Assembly: GCF_003002065.1 (NCBI RefSeq) | Contig: NZ_PVZG01000007.1 | Location: forward strand, 310,001-374,000 | Source of the DNA: Pseudosporangium ferrugineum | GTDB lineage: Bacteria; Actinomycetota; Actinomycetes; Mycobacteriales; Micromonosporaceae | Direction: 5' to 3' | Length of the DNA: 64,000 nt | In this document: one piece after another, positions 22,988 to 30,794 of the stretch | How positions within the stretch are numbered: the stretch's first letter is position 1 | Layout of the letters: every line of letters begins with the position of its first letter | Program-made: the position numbers and the translations under genes | Notes under the pieces: model-generated | What the model was told of the DNA's origin: nothing | Databases searched by the model: none | Seen by the model: the letters and a program-made list of their open reading frames with translations, nothing else

Positions 22988-24624
22988 TGGGTATCCGCAA
23001 GGTAAGCCGCCGCGCGCTGGTCGCCGCGGGCGCCGCTCTCACCGCCGCCGCCGTCCTCGGGGTCGGCGTCGTGAACGCCGACGCCGCCGAGCGCACCACC
23101 ACCGCGGCCACCGTCGCCGCCAGGTCCGGCAAGGCGGCGCCCGGCGGCGGCACGGCGAAGACCCTCGTCCTGTACGACACCACCGGCGACTACGGCTGGA
23201 TGGGCGAGGTCTACGCCACCCAGACCGCGAACCTGGCCTCGCACTTCGGCTCGTGGACGGCCGCGCCGGTGGCCGGCTACAAGGCGCGCGACCTGGACGC
23301 GTACACGGCCGTCGTCTACCTCGGCTCGACCTACGACGAGCCGCTGCCGGCCGCCTTCCTGGACGACGTGGCGGCCACGCAGAAGCCGGTCACCTGGGTG
23401 TTCGACAACATCTGGCAGCTCACCTCGCGGGACGCGGCGTTCTCCGCGGCGCACGGCTTCGCCAGCGGGGCGTTCGACTTCGCCGACGTGGCCGAGGTGG
23501 ACTACAAGGGCACGAGGCTGAGCCGCGACACGGTGAACAAGTCCGGGATCATGAGCCTGGCCATCGCCGACCCGGGCAAGGTCACCACCCTGGCTTCCGC
23601 CGTACGCCCGGACGGCTCGTCGTTCCCGTGGGCCGTGCGCTCCGGCAACTTCACGTACGTCGGCGAGATCCCGTTCGCGTACGTGACCCACGACGACCGC
23701 TACCTGGCCTTCGCCGACCTGCTGTTCGACGCGCTCGGCGAGACCGGCGTGGCCCGCGAGCGGCACCGCGCGCTGGCCCGGATCGAGGACGTCGGCCCCG
23801 ACTCGGACCCGGACGAGCTGCGCGCGGTCGCCGACTACCTGTACGCCCAGAAGGTCCCGTTCAGCGTCGCCGTCTACCCCCGCTTCCGGGACCCGAAGGG
23901 CGTGCAGAACAACGGCAAGGCGCAGGACTACACGCTGCTGCAGAAGCCGAAGGTGGTGGCGGCGCTCAAGTACATGCAGCAGCGCGGCGGCACCCTGCTC
24001 ATGCACGGCTACACGCACCAGTTCGGCAGCGTCGCCAACCCGTACGACGGCATGAGCGCCAACGACTTCGAGTTCTACTCGGCGCACGTCGACGAGAAGG
24101 ACAGCGTCATCTACGACGGGCCGGTGCCCGGTGACTCGGCCGCGTTCATGGCCAGCCGGATCGCCTCCTCGGGGCTCACCTTCGCCCTCGCCGGCCTCGG
24201 CGTGCCGAGCACCTTCGAGTTCCCGCACTACGCCGGCAGCGCCGTCGACTACCAGACGGTCAACTCGATCATGGGCAAGCGCTACGACCGGGGGCTGTAC
24301 TTCCCGGGGGTGCTCACCGGCGCGAAGTACGACTACAAGCGGCAGTTCGGGCAGTTCTTCCCGTACGCGGTCCGCGACGTCTACGGCTCGGTCGTCATCC
24401 CGGAGAACATCGGCAACGTCGAGCCGGACGCCTTCAACAACCACCCGGCCCGGCTCCCCGCCGACCTGGTCGCCTCGGCGCGGCGCAACCTGGTGGTCCG
24501 CGACGGCGTGGCGAGCTTCTTCTACCACCCGTACCTGGGCACCGACTACCTGAAGCAGCTCGTAACCGGCATCAAGGCGCAGGGCTACACGTTCGTCGCC
24601 GGCGACGCGATGCTCGCCAACTGA
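22987..24624 (+). CDS. Secreted DUF2334 polysaccharide-deacetylase-like protein
   Basis: A 545-residue exported protein. The signal sequence has a twin-arginine-like start (KVSRRALVAAG) and ends near ADAA at about 37-40. After a flavodoxin-like segment (about 55-250) comes the DUF2334 domain (PF10096; about 260-540), a divergent NodB/polysaccharide-deacetylase fold. RIEDVGP (about 262-268) supplies the likely catalytic and metal Asp, HGYTHQF (about 340) the metal His, and FFYHPYLG the C-terminal His motif. With the glycosyltransferase and epimerase it probably modifies an extracellular amino-sugar polymer. The ATG at 22987 shares one base with the wecB stop. Confidence 0.82.
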   Translation: MGIRKVSRRALVAAGAALTAAAVLGVGVVNADAAERTTTAATVAARSGKAAPGGGTAKTLVLYDTTGDYGWMGEVYATQTANLASHFGSWTAAPVAGYKARDLDAYTAVVYLGSTYDEPLPAAFLDDVAATQKPVTWVFDNIWQLTSRDAAFSAAHGFASGAFDFADVAEVDYKGTRLSRDTVNKSGIMSLAIADPGKVTTLASAVRPDGSSFPWAVRSGNFTYVGEIPFAYVTHDDRYLAFADLLFDALGETGVARERHRALARIEDVGPDSDPDELRAVADYLYAQKVPFSVAVYPRFRDPKGVQNNGKAQDYTLLQKPKVVAALKYMQQRGGTLLMHGYTHQFGSVANPYDGMSANDFEFYSAHVDEKDSVIYDGPVPGDSAAFMASRIASSGLTFALAGLGVPSTFEFPHYAGSAVDYQTVNSIMGKRYDRGLYFPGVLTGAKYDYKRQFGQFFPYAVRDVYGSVVIPENIGNVEPDAFNNHPARLPADLVASARRNLVVRDGVASFFYHPYLGTDYLKQLVTGIKAQGYTFVAGDAMLAN

Positions 24625-24639
24625 CCGCCGACCCGTCCC

Positions 24640-24666
24640 GGCCGCCGCCCACCTCCGGCGGCGGCC
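24640..24666 (+). terminator. Hairpin terminator after the polysaccharide cluster
   Basis: A perfect inverted repeat GGCCGCCGCC, a 7-base loop, then GGCGGCGGCC begins 16 bases after the DUF2334 stop. There is no T tract, as is usual in high-GC actinobacteria. Confidence 0.6.
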
Positions 24667-24689
24667 GCCGTCCGCGCCGAGGAGCCGCC

Positions 24690-25049
24690 GTGGGAACCGC
24701 CGAGGCCGTCGCCTTCTACGCCCAGTCCTGGATCGCCACCGACGACCGGGCGGTACGCCGGATCATCGCGCCGGACGCCGAGATCGAATGGAACCTCGGC
24801 CTGCCGGTGGACGACGAGGAGCTCGTGCAGACCCTGCACCGGATCGCCGCCTTCGCCGACCAGGTGTCGGTCGTCTCCCGCACCTGCGCCGGCGAGCGCG
24901 CCGCCCTCGTCTACGACTGCGTGGCGCCGTTCGGCACCGTCCGCCTGGCGGAGTTCCTCGTCGTCGCGCAGGGCCGGGTGAGCGAGATCCGGCAGGTGTA
25001 CGACGTCGTCGCCCTGCGCCGCCACTTCCCCGGTCTGCTCGAGACGTAA
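24690..25049 (+). CDS. SnoaL-like/NTF2-fold small protein
   Basis: A 119-residue protein with the NTF2-like cone pattern: an N-terminal helix pair (AVAFYAQSWIATDDRAVRRI), then PDAEIEWNLG and beta strands ending in GRVSEIRQVYD. SnoaL-like proteins include small polyketide cyclases and many unassigned ligand-binding proteins. It starts with GTG after GAGGAG. The stop is followed 34 bp later by the VOC gene on the same strand, which has its own promoter. The substrate cannot be predicted. Confidence 0.75.
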   Translation: MGTAEAVAFYAQSWIATDDRAVRRIIAPDAEIEWNLGLPVDDEELVQTLHRIAAFADQVSVVSRTCAGERAALVYDCVAPFGTVRLAEFLVVAQGRVSEIRQVYDVVALRRHFPGLLET

Positions 25050-25070
25050 TTTTTTGTCGGGGGTGGGGCC

Positions 25071-25076
25071 TAGGCT
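25071..25076 (+). promoter_or_regulatory. -10 box for a leaderless VOC-gene transcript
   Basis: TAGGCT ends six bases before the ATG at 25083, with no ribosome-binding site between. It sits just downstream of a run of six T's (25050-25055). Confidence 0.55.
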
Positions 25077-25082
25077 GCGGCC

Positions 25083-25520
25083 ATGGCATACGACTTCCAG
25101 GTCACCGTCGACTGCTCCGACCCGCACACCTTGGCCGCATGGTGGGCCGAGACGCTGGGGTGGGAGGTCGAGCCGGTCGACGAGAGCTTCATCCGGGACA
25201 TGGTCGCCAAGGGCTACGCCACGGAGGACCAGACGAGGGTCTTCGAGGGCCGGCTGGTGTGGCGGGTGGGCGCCGGGATCCGGCACGAGGACCCGCTGCC
25301 GAGCGGCAAGCCGCGGCGGATGCTGTTCAACCTCGTGCCGGAGCCCAAGACGGTCAAGAACCGGATGCACATCGACATCTGGGTGGGCGCCGATCAGCGT
25401 GACCGGGTGCGCGGCGAGCTGGAGGCCCGCGGCGCGAAGTTCGTGCACAGCGAGCAGCAGGGGCCGCACTCCTGGATCACGATGACCGACCCCGAGGGCA
25501 ACGAGTTCTGTATCAGCTGA
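25083..25520 (+). CDS. VOC (glyoxalase-like) superfamily protein
   Basis: A 145-residue protein of the actinobacterial Glyoxalase_6-like group. The N-terminus FQVTVDCSDPHTLAAWWAET is typical, as are MHIDIWVG (about 100-107) and the closing MTDPEGNEFCI, where Glu is a usual metal-site or fold residue. Two beta-alpha-beta-beta-beta modules are recognisable. Members are metal enzymes or resistance proteins; the exact reaction is unknown. The last eight bases overlap the convergent dienelactone hydrolase gene. The mRNA is probably leaderless. Confidence 0.85.
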   Translation: MAYDFQVTVDCSDPHTLAAWWAETLGWEVEPVDESFIRDMVAKGYATEDQTRVFEGRLVWRVGAGIRHEDPLPSGKPRRMLFNLVPEPKTVKNRMHIDIWVGADQRDRVRGELEARGAKFVHSEQQGPHSWITMTDPEGNEFCIS

Positions 25521-26271
25521 CCGCCGGGTGGACCCGGTCGAGGAAGTCGAAGAGCTTCACCCAGTGCCGCTTCTCGCCGGCCTCCTGGTAGGCCGCGGTG
25601 TCGGTCATGGTGAAGCCGTGCGGCGCTCCCTCGTACACCTCGGAGGTGTATTTCACGCCCGCCGCGTCGAGGGCGGCCTCCAGGGTGGCGATGTGCTCGG
25701 CGTTCATCGAGTGGTCCTGGTCCGCGTGCGCGAAGTACAGCTCGCCCGTCACGGCGCCGACCCGCAGGTGCGGGCTGTCCGGCTGATCGGTGACGAGCCG
25801 GCCGCCGTGGAAGCTGGTCACGCCCTTGATCCGGTCCGGGTGCGCCGCCATGGCCTTGACCGCGTTGGTGCCGCCCATGCAGTAGCCGGTCGCCACCACC
25901 GGTCCGTCGGCGACGGCGTCCTGGGCGGCGAGGAAGTCGAGGTAGGCGCGGGCGTCCCGGGTGATCTTGTCCGTGTCCAGCCCCAGCACCAGCGGCATGA
26001 CCTTGCCGAAGACGGCGTCGCGGCCCTCCGGCGTGCCGGCCGCGGCCATGTCCACCAGCGGCGCGCGCCCGCCACGGTAGAGCAGGTTCGGCGCGAGCAC
26101 CGCATAGCCGCGCCCGGCGATCCGGTCGGCCATCTCGTAGATCCGCGGTCGCAGGCTGAAGGCGTCCGGGAAGAGCAGGACGCCCGGGAACGGCCCGTCG
26201 CCCTCGGGCCGGACGAGGTAGGCGTCGGCCACGCCGTCCTCGGTCGTGATGTCCACCGTGGTCTTCTCCAT
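25513..26271 (-). CDS. Dienelactone hydrolase family protein
   Basis: A 252-residue alpha/beta hydrolase of the DLH family (PF01738). The nucleophile motif GYCMGG (Cys131) is the cysteine form typical of DLH; the acid is probably in HADQDHS (about 185-192) and the histidine in APHGFT (about 227-232). DLH enzymes open dienelactone rings in aromatic degradation, but many members act on other esters, and no aromatic pathway genes are nearby. It converges on, and overlaps by eight bases, the VOC gene. The ATG at 26271 has a TACCGT -10 box six bases upstream. Confidence 0.88.
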   Translation of the reverse strand: MEKTTVDITTEDGVADAYLVRPEGDGPFPGVLLFPDAFSLRPRIYEMADRIAGRGYAVLAPNLLYRGGRAPLVDMAAAGTPEGRDAVFGKVMPLVLGLDTDKITRDARAYLDFLAAQDAVADGPVVATGYCMGGTNAVKAMAAHPDRIKGVTSFHGGRLVTDQPDSPHLRVGAVTGELYFAHADQDHSMNAEHIATLEAALDAAGVKYTSEVYEGAPHGFTMTDTAAYQEAGEKRHWVKLFDFLDRVHPAVS

Positions 26272-26277
26272 GAGCGA

Positions 26278-26283
26278 ACGGTA
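26278..26283 (-). promoter_or_regulatory. -10 box for a leaderless dienelactone hydrolase transcript
   Basis: On the minus strand TACCGT ends six bases before the ATG at 26271, with no ribosome-binding site between them. Confidence 0.5.
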
Positions 26284-26416
26284 GCCCGGTCACCCTTCGT
26301 GATCACCGCGGCCCGCGACGGCGACTTCAGGCACTCTTAAGGAAATTGGCAGAACGCTTTAAGCCCGCGCGCCAGACGATCGACGCCGTTCGGCACCCCC
26401 TCGATCGGAGTCACGC

Positions 26417-27856
26417 ATGGCACGCAACCGTCTACGCCTGTCCATCTATGCGGGAGCGGCGATCCTCGCCGTGGGCGGAGGCGCGGTCGCCGCGGTGGCG
26501 GCCACCGCCCCGACCGCCAAGGCCACCGGCGGGCTGACGGCCACGTTCACCAAGAACTCCGACTGGGGTACGGGCTACCAGGGCACGTACGTGATCAGGA
26601 ACGGCGGCAGCACCGCCGTCTCGGGCTGGCAGCTCGCCTTCGGCCTGCCGTCCGGCGCGAAGCTCGGCAGCTTCTGGGAGGCGTCGATCACGACGTCCGG
26701 CGGGGTGAGCACGGCGAAGGACCGCGGCTACAACGCGACGATCCCGGCCGGCGCGAGCACCGAGTTCGGCTTCATCGTGGCGGGCAAGGGGGACCCGACC
26801 AGCTGCACGATCAACGGTGCGGCCTGCGGTAGCGGCGGTTCCGCGCCCGTTCGGCCGCCCTCGTCAGCACCCGTCAAGCCGCCCGTCAAGCCGCCGGTCA
26901 AGCCCCCCGTCCAGCAGCCCTCGACCCCGCCGGCCAAGCCCTCTTCCGAGGCGCCGACTCCCCCGGTGAACACCGGCAACGTGCTCGTGGCCCCGTACGT
27001 GGACATGGGTCTGCTCTCCAACGGCGGCACGACCCTCGCCCAGCTGGCGACCAGCGGCAACGTGAAGTCCTTCTCGCTGGCGTTCGTCACCGGCGCGGGC
27101 TGCAAGGCCAGCTGGTTCGGCGCCTTCGACCCGCGCAGCCGGCAGTTCGGCGACCAGATCGACGCGCTGCGGGCGGCCGGCGGTGACGTCAAGGTGTCCT
27201 TCGGCGGCGCGACCGGCATCGAGCTCGCCCAGGCCTGCACCGACGTGAAGGCGCTCCAGGCCGAGTACCAGGCGGTCGTGTCGGCGTACAAGCTGAAATA
27301 CATCGACCTGGACATCGAGGGCGCGGCCTCGGCGGACGCCGCGTCGATCGCCCGCCGCTCGACCGCGCTGGCCGCGCTGCAGAAGGCGAACCCCGGCCTG
27401 AAGATCTCGCTCACGCTGCCGGTGCTGCCCGAGGGCCTGACGAACGACGGCCTCGACGTGGTCAGGTCGGCGAAGAACGCGGGCGTCGACGTCGACCTGG
27501 TCAACATCATGGCGATGGACTACGGCCGGGCCGCTCAGGACTACGGCGACCTGGCCATCCAGGCGGTCAAGTCGACCAAGGACCAGCTCAGGACGATCTT
27601 CGGCGGCAGCGACGCGGCCGCGTTCAAGAAGGTCGGCGTCACCCCGATGCTGGGGAAGAACGACGACAACGGCACCTTCGCCCAGGGCGACGCCCGCGAC
27701 CTGGTGGCCTTCGCGAACAGCAACCACCTCGGGTTCGCGTCCTTCTGGGAGCTCAACCGCGACCGCAACGCCTGCAACGGCGCCCTGTTCCAGTGCTCGA
27801 ACGTCGCCCAGTCGCCGTTCGAGTTCAGCAAGATCTTCGCGGGCTTCCGCGGCTGA
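26417..27856 (+). CDS. Secreted chitinase: CBM2 plus GH18
   Basis: A 479-residue exported enzyme. A signal peptide (about 1-36) is followed by a family 2 carbohydrate-binding module (about 38-135; SDWGTGYQGTYVIRNGG, SGWQLAFGLPSG, CTINGAACG), a Pro-rich linker with PVKPPVKPPVKPP repeats (about 140-185), and a GH18 domain (about 190-479). The catalytic signature is YIDLDIEG (about 295-302), with Glu as the acid, and FGG and FASFWELN are also present. It hydrolyses chitin outside the cell and pairs functionally with the LPMO encoded at 57160-57963. No DasR-like operator was recognised upstream. Confidence 0.92.
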   Translation: MARNRLRLSIYAGAAILAVGGGAVAAVAATAPTAKATGGLTATFTKNSDWGTGYQGTYVIRNGGSTAVSGWQLAFGLPSGAKLGSFWEASITTSGGVSTAKDRGYNATIPAGASTEFGFIVAGKGDPTSCTINGAACGSGGSAPVRPPSSAPVKPPVKPPVKPPVQQPSTPPAKPSSEAPTPPVNTGNVLVAPYVDMGLLSNGGTTLAQLATSGNVKSFSLAFVTGAGCKASWFGAFDPRSRQFGDQIDALRAAGGDVKVSFGGATGIELAQACTDVKALQAEYQAVVSAYKLKYIDLDIEGAASADAASIARRSTALAALQKANPGLKISLTLPVLPEGLTNDGLDVVRSAKNAGVDVDLVNIMAMDYGRAAQDYGDLAIQAVKSTKDQLRTIFGGSDAAAFKKVGVTPMLGKNDDNGTFAQGDARDLVAFANSNHLGFASFWELNRDRNACNGALFQCSNVAQSPFEFSKIFAGFRG

Positions 27857-27887
27857 GGTTTCCGTCCCCGCAACACCCATCCCCACC

Positions 27888-27925
27888 AGCGCGGCGCCGG
27901 GAAGCACCACTTCCGGCGCCGCGCT
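27888..27925. terminator. Bidirectional hairpin terminator
   Basis: AGCGCGGCGCCGG pairs with CCGGCGCCGCGCT, with a one-base bulge and a short AAG/CTT extension near the loop. It lies exactly between the convergent chitinase and TetR genes and should stop both. Confidence 0.7.
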
Positions 27926-27926
27926 T

Positions 27927-28538
27927 TCACCGTGCGAAGCCGCGGCCCGTCTCCGCCAGGGATCGCCGGAGCACGTCGAGCAGCGACCGGTCCTCCGGCG
28001 CCTCGAGCCACACGTGCAGCGACACCCGCATGGCCGTCATGAACGTGGCCGCCATCAGCCGGGCCCGGATCCCCAGCGGGTCCGCCTCCGTGATCCGCGC
28101 CCCGACCGCCGCCGCCAGCTCCCGCTCGAGGGCCGCGAACGTGCTGACCTGCTGCGCGGCGAGCGCCCGCTGGGTGCGGAGCAGGCGAGACTGGGCCACC
28201 CACTGCGGATCCAGCTCGCCGAGTTGTTCGTAGAACCGCTCCGCCGCCCGGGTCAGCGCGACCCACGGCTCCTCCTCGGGCGGCCGCGCGCGCACGAGGC
28301 CGATCAGCGTGCCGATCCGCTGCTGGTCGCCGTGCAGCAGCGCCTCTTCCTTGTTGGCGAAGTAGTTCGAGAACGTGCGCCGGGAGACGCCGGCCTCGTC
28401 CGCCACGGCCTCGACGGTGATCTTGTCCGCGCCGTGCGCGATCGCGAGGCGGACGGCGGCCTCGTGCAGCGCCTGCCGGGTGGCGGCCTTCTTGCGCTCC
28501 CGCAACCCCGGCTCGGGTACGCGGACCTCGGTGGTCAT
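27927..28538 (-). CDS. TetR family transcriptional regulator
   Basis: A 203-residue repressor. The N-terminal helix-turn-helix spans about 15-62 with ITVEAVADEAGVSRRTFSNY followed by FANKEEAL, the hallmark of TetR regulators. The C-terminal ligand domain is divergent. It is divergent from the MarR-MFS operon, with a 106-bp shared control region containing inverted and direct repeats, so it may act on its own promoter and on that efflux operon. The ligand is unknown; a drug-like molecule is inferred from the neighbouring transporter. Confidence 0.9.
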   Translation of the reverse strand: MTTEVRVPEPGLRERKKAATRQALHEAAVRLAIAHGADKITVEAVADEAGVSRRTFSNYFANKEEALLHGDQQRIGTLIGLVRARPPEEEPWVALTRAAERFYEQLGELDPQWVAQSRLLRTQRALAAQQVSTFAALERELAAAVGARITEADPLGIRARLMAATFMTAMRVSLHVWLEAPEDRSLLDVLRRSLAETGRGFAR

Positions 28539-28574
28539 GCCCGAAGCCTACCGACGATGTGACTCATTTCCCAC

Positions 28575-28605
28575 TGGGCAAACTTGCGCATTGGGCAAGT
28601 TGCGC
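28575..28605. promoter_or_regulatory. Operator-like repeat between tetR and marR
   Basis: An inverted repeat AACTTGC-7 bp-GCAAGTT occupies 28581-28601. It is nested in two direct near-copies, TGGGCAAACTTGCGC (28575-28589) and TTGGGCAAGTTGCGC. Its place between divergent regulator genes makes it a likely binding site for the MarR or TetR protein. Confidence 0.6.
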
Positions 28606-28644
28606 CGACAGTTGTATGCGGCACCCATTCCGAGGAGGTGACAG

Positions 28645-29133
28645 ATGGTCGACGACACCGGTATCGCGGCCCGCCGGGAGTTGCTGGTGCACCTGCGGGA
28701 GCTGCTCAAGGCCGTACGCCTCATGAAGAACGACCTGGCGGTCCATCACCCCGACGCACCTCCGGGCACCCTCGCCGTGCTGGCGCTGATCGAGGCCATG
28801 GAGCACGAACCGGCCGGCCGCTGCCACATCAAGGACCTCGCCGCCCACTCGTCCCTCGACCCCTCGACGGTCAGCCGCGCGGTCGCCGCCGTCGTCCGCG
28901 CCGGGCTCGTCGCCCGCACCGCGGACCCGCACGACGGCCGGGCGAGCGTGCTGGGCCTCACGCCGGACGGCCGCCGGGTGCTCGGCGGGGTCACCGCCTG
29001 GACCGACGAGCGCCTCGCCGACGCCCTCAAGGACTGGAACACCGAAGACATCGTCGTCTTCACCGCGCTGTTGCGGCGCTTCTCCGCAGACCTCATGTCC
29101 CGTCATCACCAACCGCTGGAGGCAGCGCGATGA
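28645..29133 (+). CDS. MarR family transcriptional regulator
   Basis: A 162-residue winged-helix regulator. The core HIKDLAAHSSLDPSTVSRAV (about 66-85), with RTADPHDGRASVLGLTPDGR (about 92-111) as the wing, is typical MarR. GAGGAGGTGACAG gives an excellent ribosome-binding site for the ATG at 28645. The stop overlaps the MFS start in ATGA (29130-29133), so regulator and pump are one operon. This is the common self-regulated multidrug efflux arrangement. Confidence 0.92.
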   Translation: MVDDTGIAARRELLVHLRELLKAVRLMKNDLAVHHPDAPPGTLAVLALIEAMEHEPAGRCHIKDLAAHSSLDPSTVSRAVAAVVRAGLVARTADPHDGRASVLGLTPDGRRVLGGVTAWTDERLADALKDWNTEDIVVFTALLRRFSADLMSRHHQPLEAAR

Positions 29134-30740
29134 GCGCACCCACCACCCCCCGCGCCGCACAGGGTGCGATGAGCCACCGCGAGATCATGGAAGCCCTCAG
29201 CGGCCTCCTGCTCGTGCTGTTCGTCGCCATGTCCAGCGCGACCATCGTCTCGACCGCGCTGCCCAAGATCATCGGATCGCTGAACGGCAGCCAGACGCAG
29301 TACACCTGGGTGGTGACGGCCACCCTGCTGACCGCCACCGCGACCACCCCCATCTGGGGCAAGCTCGCCGACCTGTACAGCAAGAAGATGCTGGTCCAGG
29401 TCGCGATCGTGGTGTTCGTCCTCGGCTCGATCGTGGCCGGCTTCTCGCAGACCGCCGGCCAGCTGATCGCCGCCCGCGCGTTCCAGGGCATCGGCATGGG
29501 CGGCGTGCAGGCGCTCGTGCAGGTCGCGATCGCCGCGATGATCCCGCCCCGCGAGCGCGGGCGCTACAACGGCTACCTCGGCGGCGTGCTCGCCCTGGCC
29601 ACGGTCGGCGGACCGCTGCTGGGCGGCGTCATCGTCGACACGTCCTGGCTCGGCTGGCGCTGGTGCTTCTTCATCGGCGCGCCCATCGCCGTCATCGCCC
29701 TCGTCGTGCTGCAGCGCACCCTGCACCTGCCGGTCTTCCGGCGCGACAACGTGAAGATCGACTACGCCGGCGCCGCGCTGATCGCCGCGGGCGTGAGCGT
29801 CCTGCTCATCTGGGTCTCGTTCGTGGGCAGCTCGTTCGACTGGATGTCCTGGCAGACCTTCGCCATGGTCGGCGCCGGCCTCGTGCTGCTGGCGCTCGCC
29901 GTGTGGGTCGAGTCCCGCGCCGCCGAGCCGGTCGTGCCGCTGCAGATCGTCCGGCAGCGCACCACGGCGCTGGCGATCCTGGCGAGCCTCGCGGTCGGCA
30001 TGGCGATGTTCGGCGGCTCGGTCTTCCTCGGCCAGTACTTCCAGATCGGCCGCGGCTACAGCCCCACCGAGGCGGGCCTGCTCACCATCCCGCTGATGGC
30101 AGGCGTGCTGGTCTCGTCGACCATCTCGGGACGGCTGATCACCCGGACCGGCCGGGTCAAGCCGTACATCGTCGCGGGCACGATCGTGCTGGTGGCGGGC
30201 TTCGCGATGCTGTCGATCATGGACCACGAGACGCCGCTCTGGTACATCGGCGCCGGCATGGCCCTGGTCGGCGTCGGGGTCGGCATGTCGATGCAGAACC
30301 TCGTGCTCGCCGTGCAGAACACCGTCGCGCTCCGGGACATCGGCGCGGCCAGCTCGACGGTCGCGTTCTTCCGGTCGCTCGGCGGCACGATCGGCGTCTC
30401 GGTGCTCGGCGCGGTGCTCGCCAACCGGGTCACCGACTCGATCACCTCGCAGCTCGCCGCGGCGGGGGTGCCGGCCGGCGCGAGCGGCGGCGGCAAGACG
30501 AGCAGCCTCAACCTGGCCGAGCTGCCGGACACCGTCCAGCACATCGTGCGGGCCGCGTACGGCGACGCCACCGGCCACATCTTCCTGATCTCCGCGGCCA
30601 TCGCGGTGGTCGGCGTGGTGGCCTCGCTGCTGTTCAAGCAGATCACCCTGCGCACCACGATCGACCTGGCCAAGGCGGCGCGGGCCACCCGGGAAACCCC
30701 GGACGCGGCGACGATCCCGGCCGAGGCCGTCAGCAAGTAG
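29130..30740 (+). CDS. DHA2 (EmrB/QacA-like) MFS drug exporter
   Basis: A 536-residue inner-membrane transporter with about 14 helices. It shows TALPKIIGSLNG in TM1, GKLADLYSKKMLV in loop 2-3, and RAFQGIGMGGVQALVQVAIA (motif of TM4), which place it in the 14-TMS DHA2 proton-driven efflux family. Substrates are probably amphipathic drugs; they cannot be specified. It is translationally coupled to the MarR gene. A perfect palindrome terminator follows directly. The ATG at 29130 was chosen because of the ATGA overlap. Confidence 0.9.
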   Translation: MSAPTTPRAAQGAMSHREIMEALSGLLLVLFVAMSSATIVSTALPKIIGSLNGSQTQYTWVVTATLLTATATTPIWGKLADLYSKKMLVQVAIVVFVLGSIVAGFSQTAGQLIAARAFQGIGMGGVQALVQVAIAAMIPPRERGRYNGYLGGVLALATVGGPLLGGVIVDTSWLGWRWCFFIGAPIAVIALVVLQRTLHLPVFRRDNVKIDYAGAALIAAGVSVLLIWVSFVGSSFDWMSWQTFAMVGAGLVLLALAVWVESRAAEPVVPLQIVRQRTTALAILASLAVGMAMFGGSVFLGQYFQIGRGYSPTEAGLLTIPLMAGVLVSSTISGRLITRTGRVKPYIVAGTIVLVAGFAMLSIMDHETPLWYIGAGMALVGVGVGMSMQNLVLAVQNTVALRDIGAASSTVAFFRSLGGTIGVSVLGAVLANRVTDSITSQLAAAGVPAGASGGGKTSSLNLAELPDTVQHIVRAAYGDATGHIFLISAAIAVVGVVASLLFKQITLRTTIDLAKAARATRETPDAATIPAEAVSK

Positions 30741-30748
30741 CAGCACCG

Positions 30749-30784
30749 GAAACGGCGCCCGGGAGCTCTCCCGGGCGCCGTTTC
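30749..30784. terminator. Perfect 36-bp palindromic terminator
   Basis: A perfect palindrome of 36 bp begins GAAACGGCGCCCGGGAG and lies between the convergent MFS genes (ends at 30740 and 30795). The AAAC/GTTT ends give a short T tract in both directions, so it should serve both genes. Confidence 0.8.
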
Positions 30785-30794
30785 GCGTCCGCGC

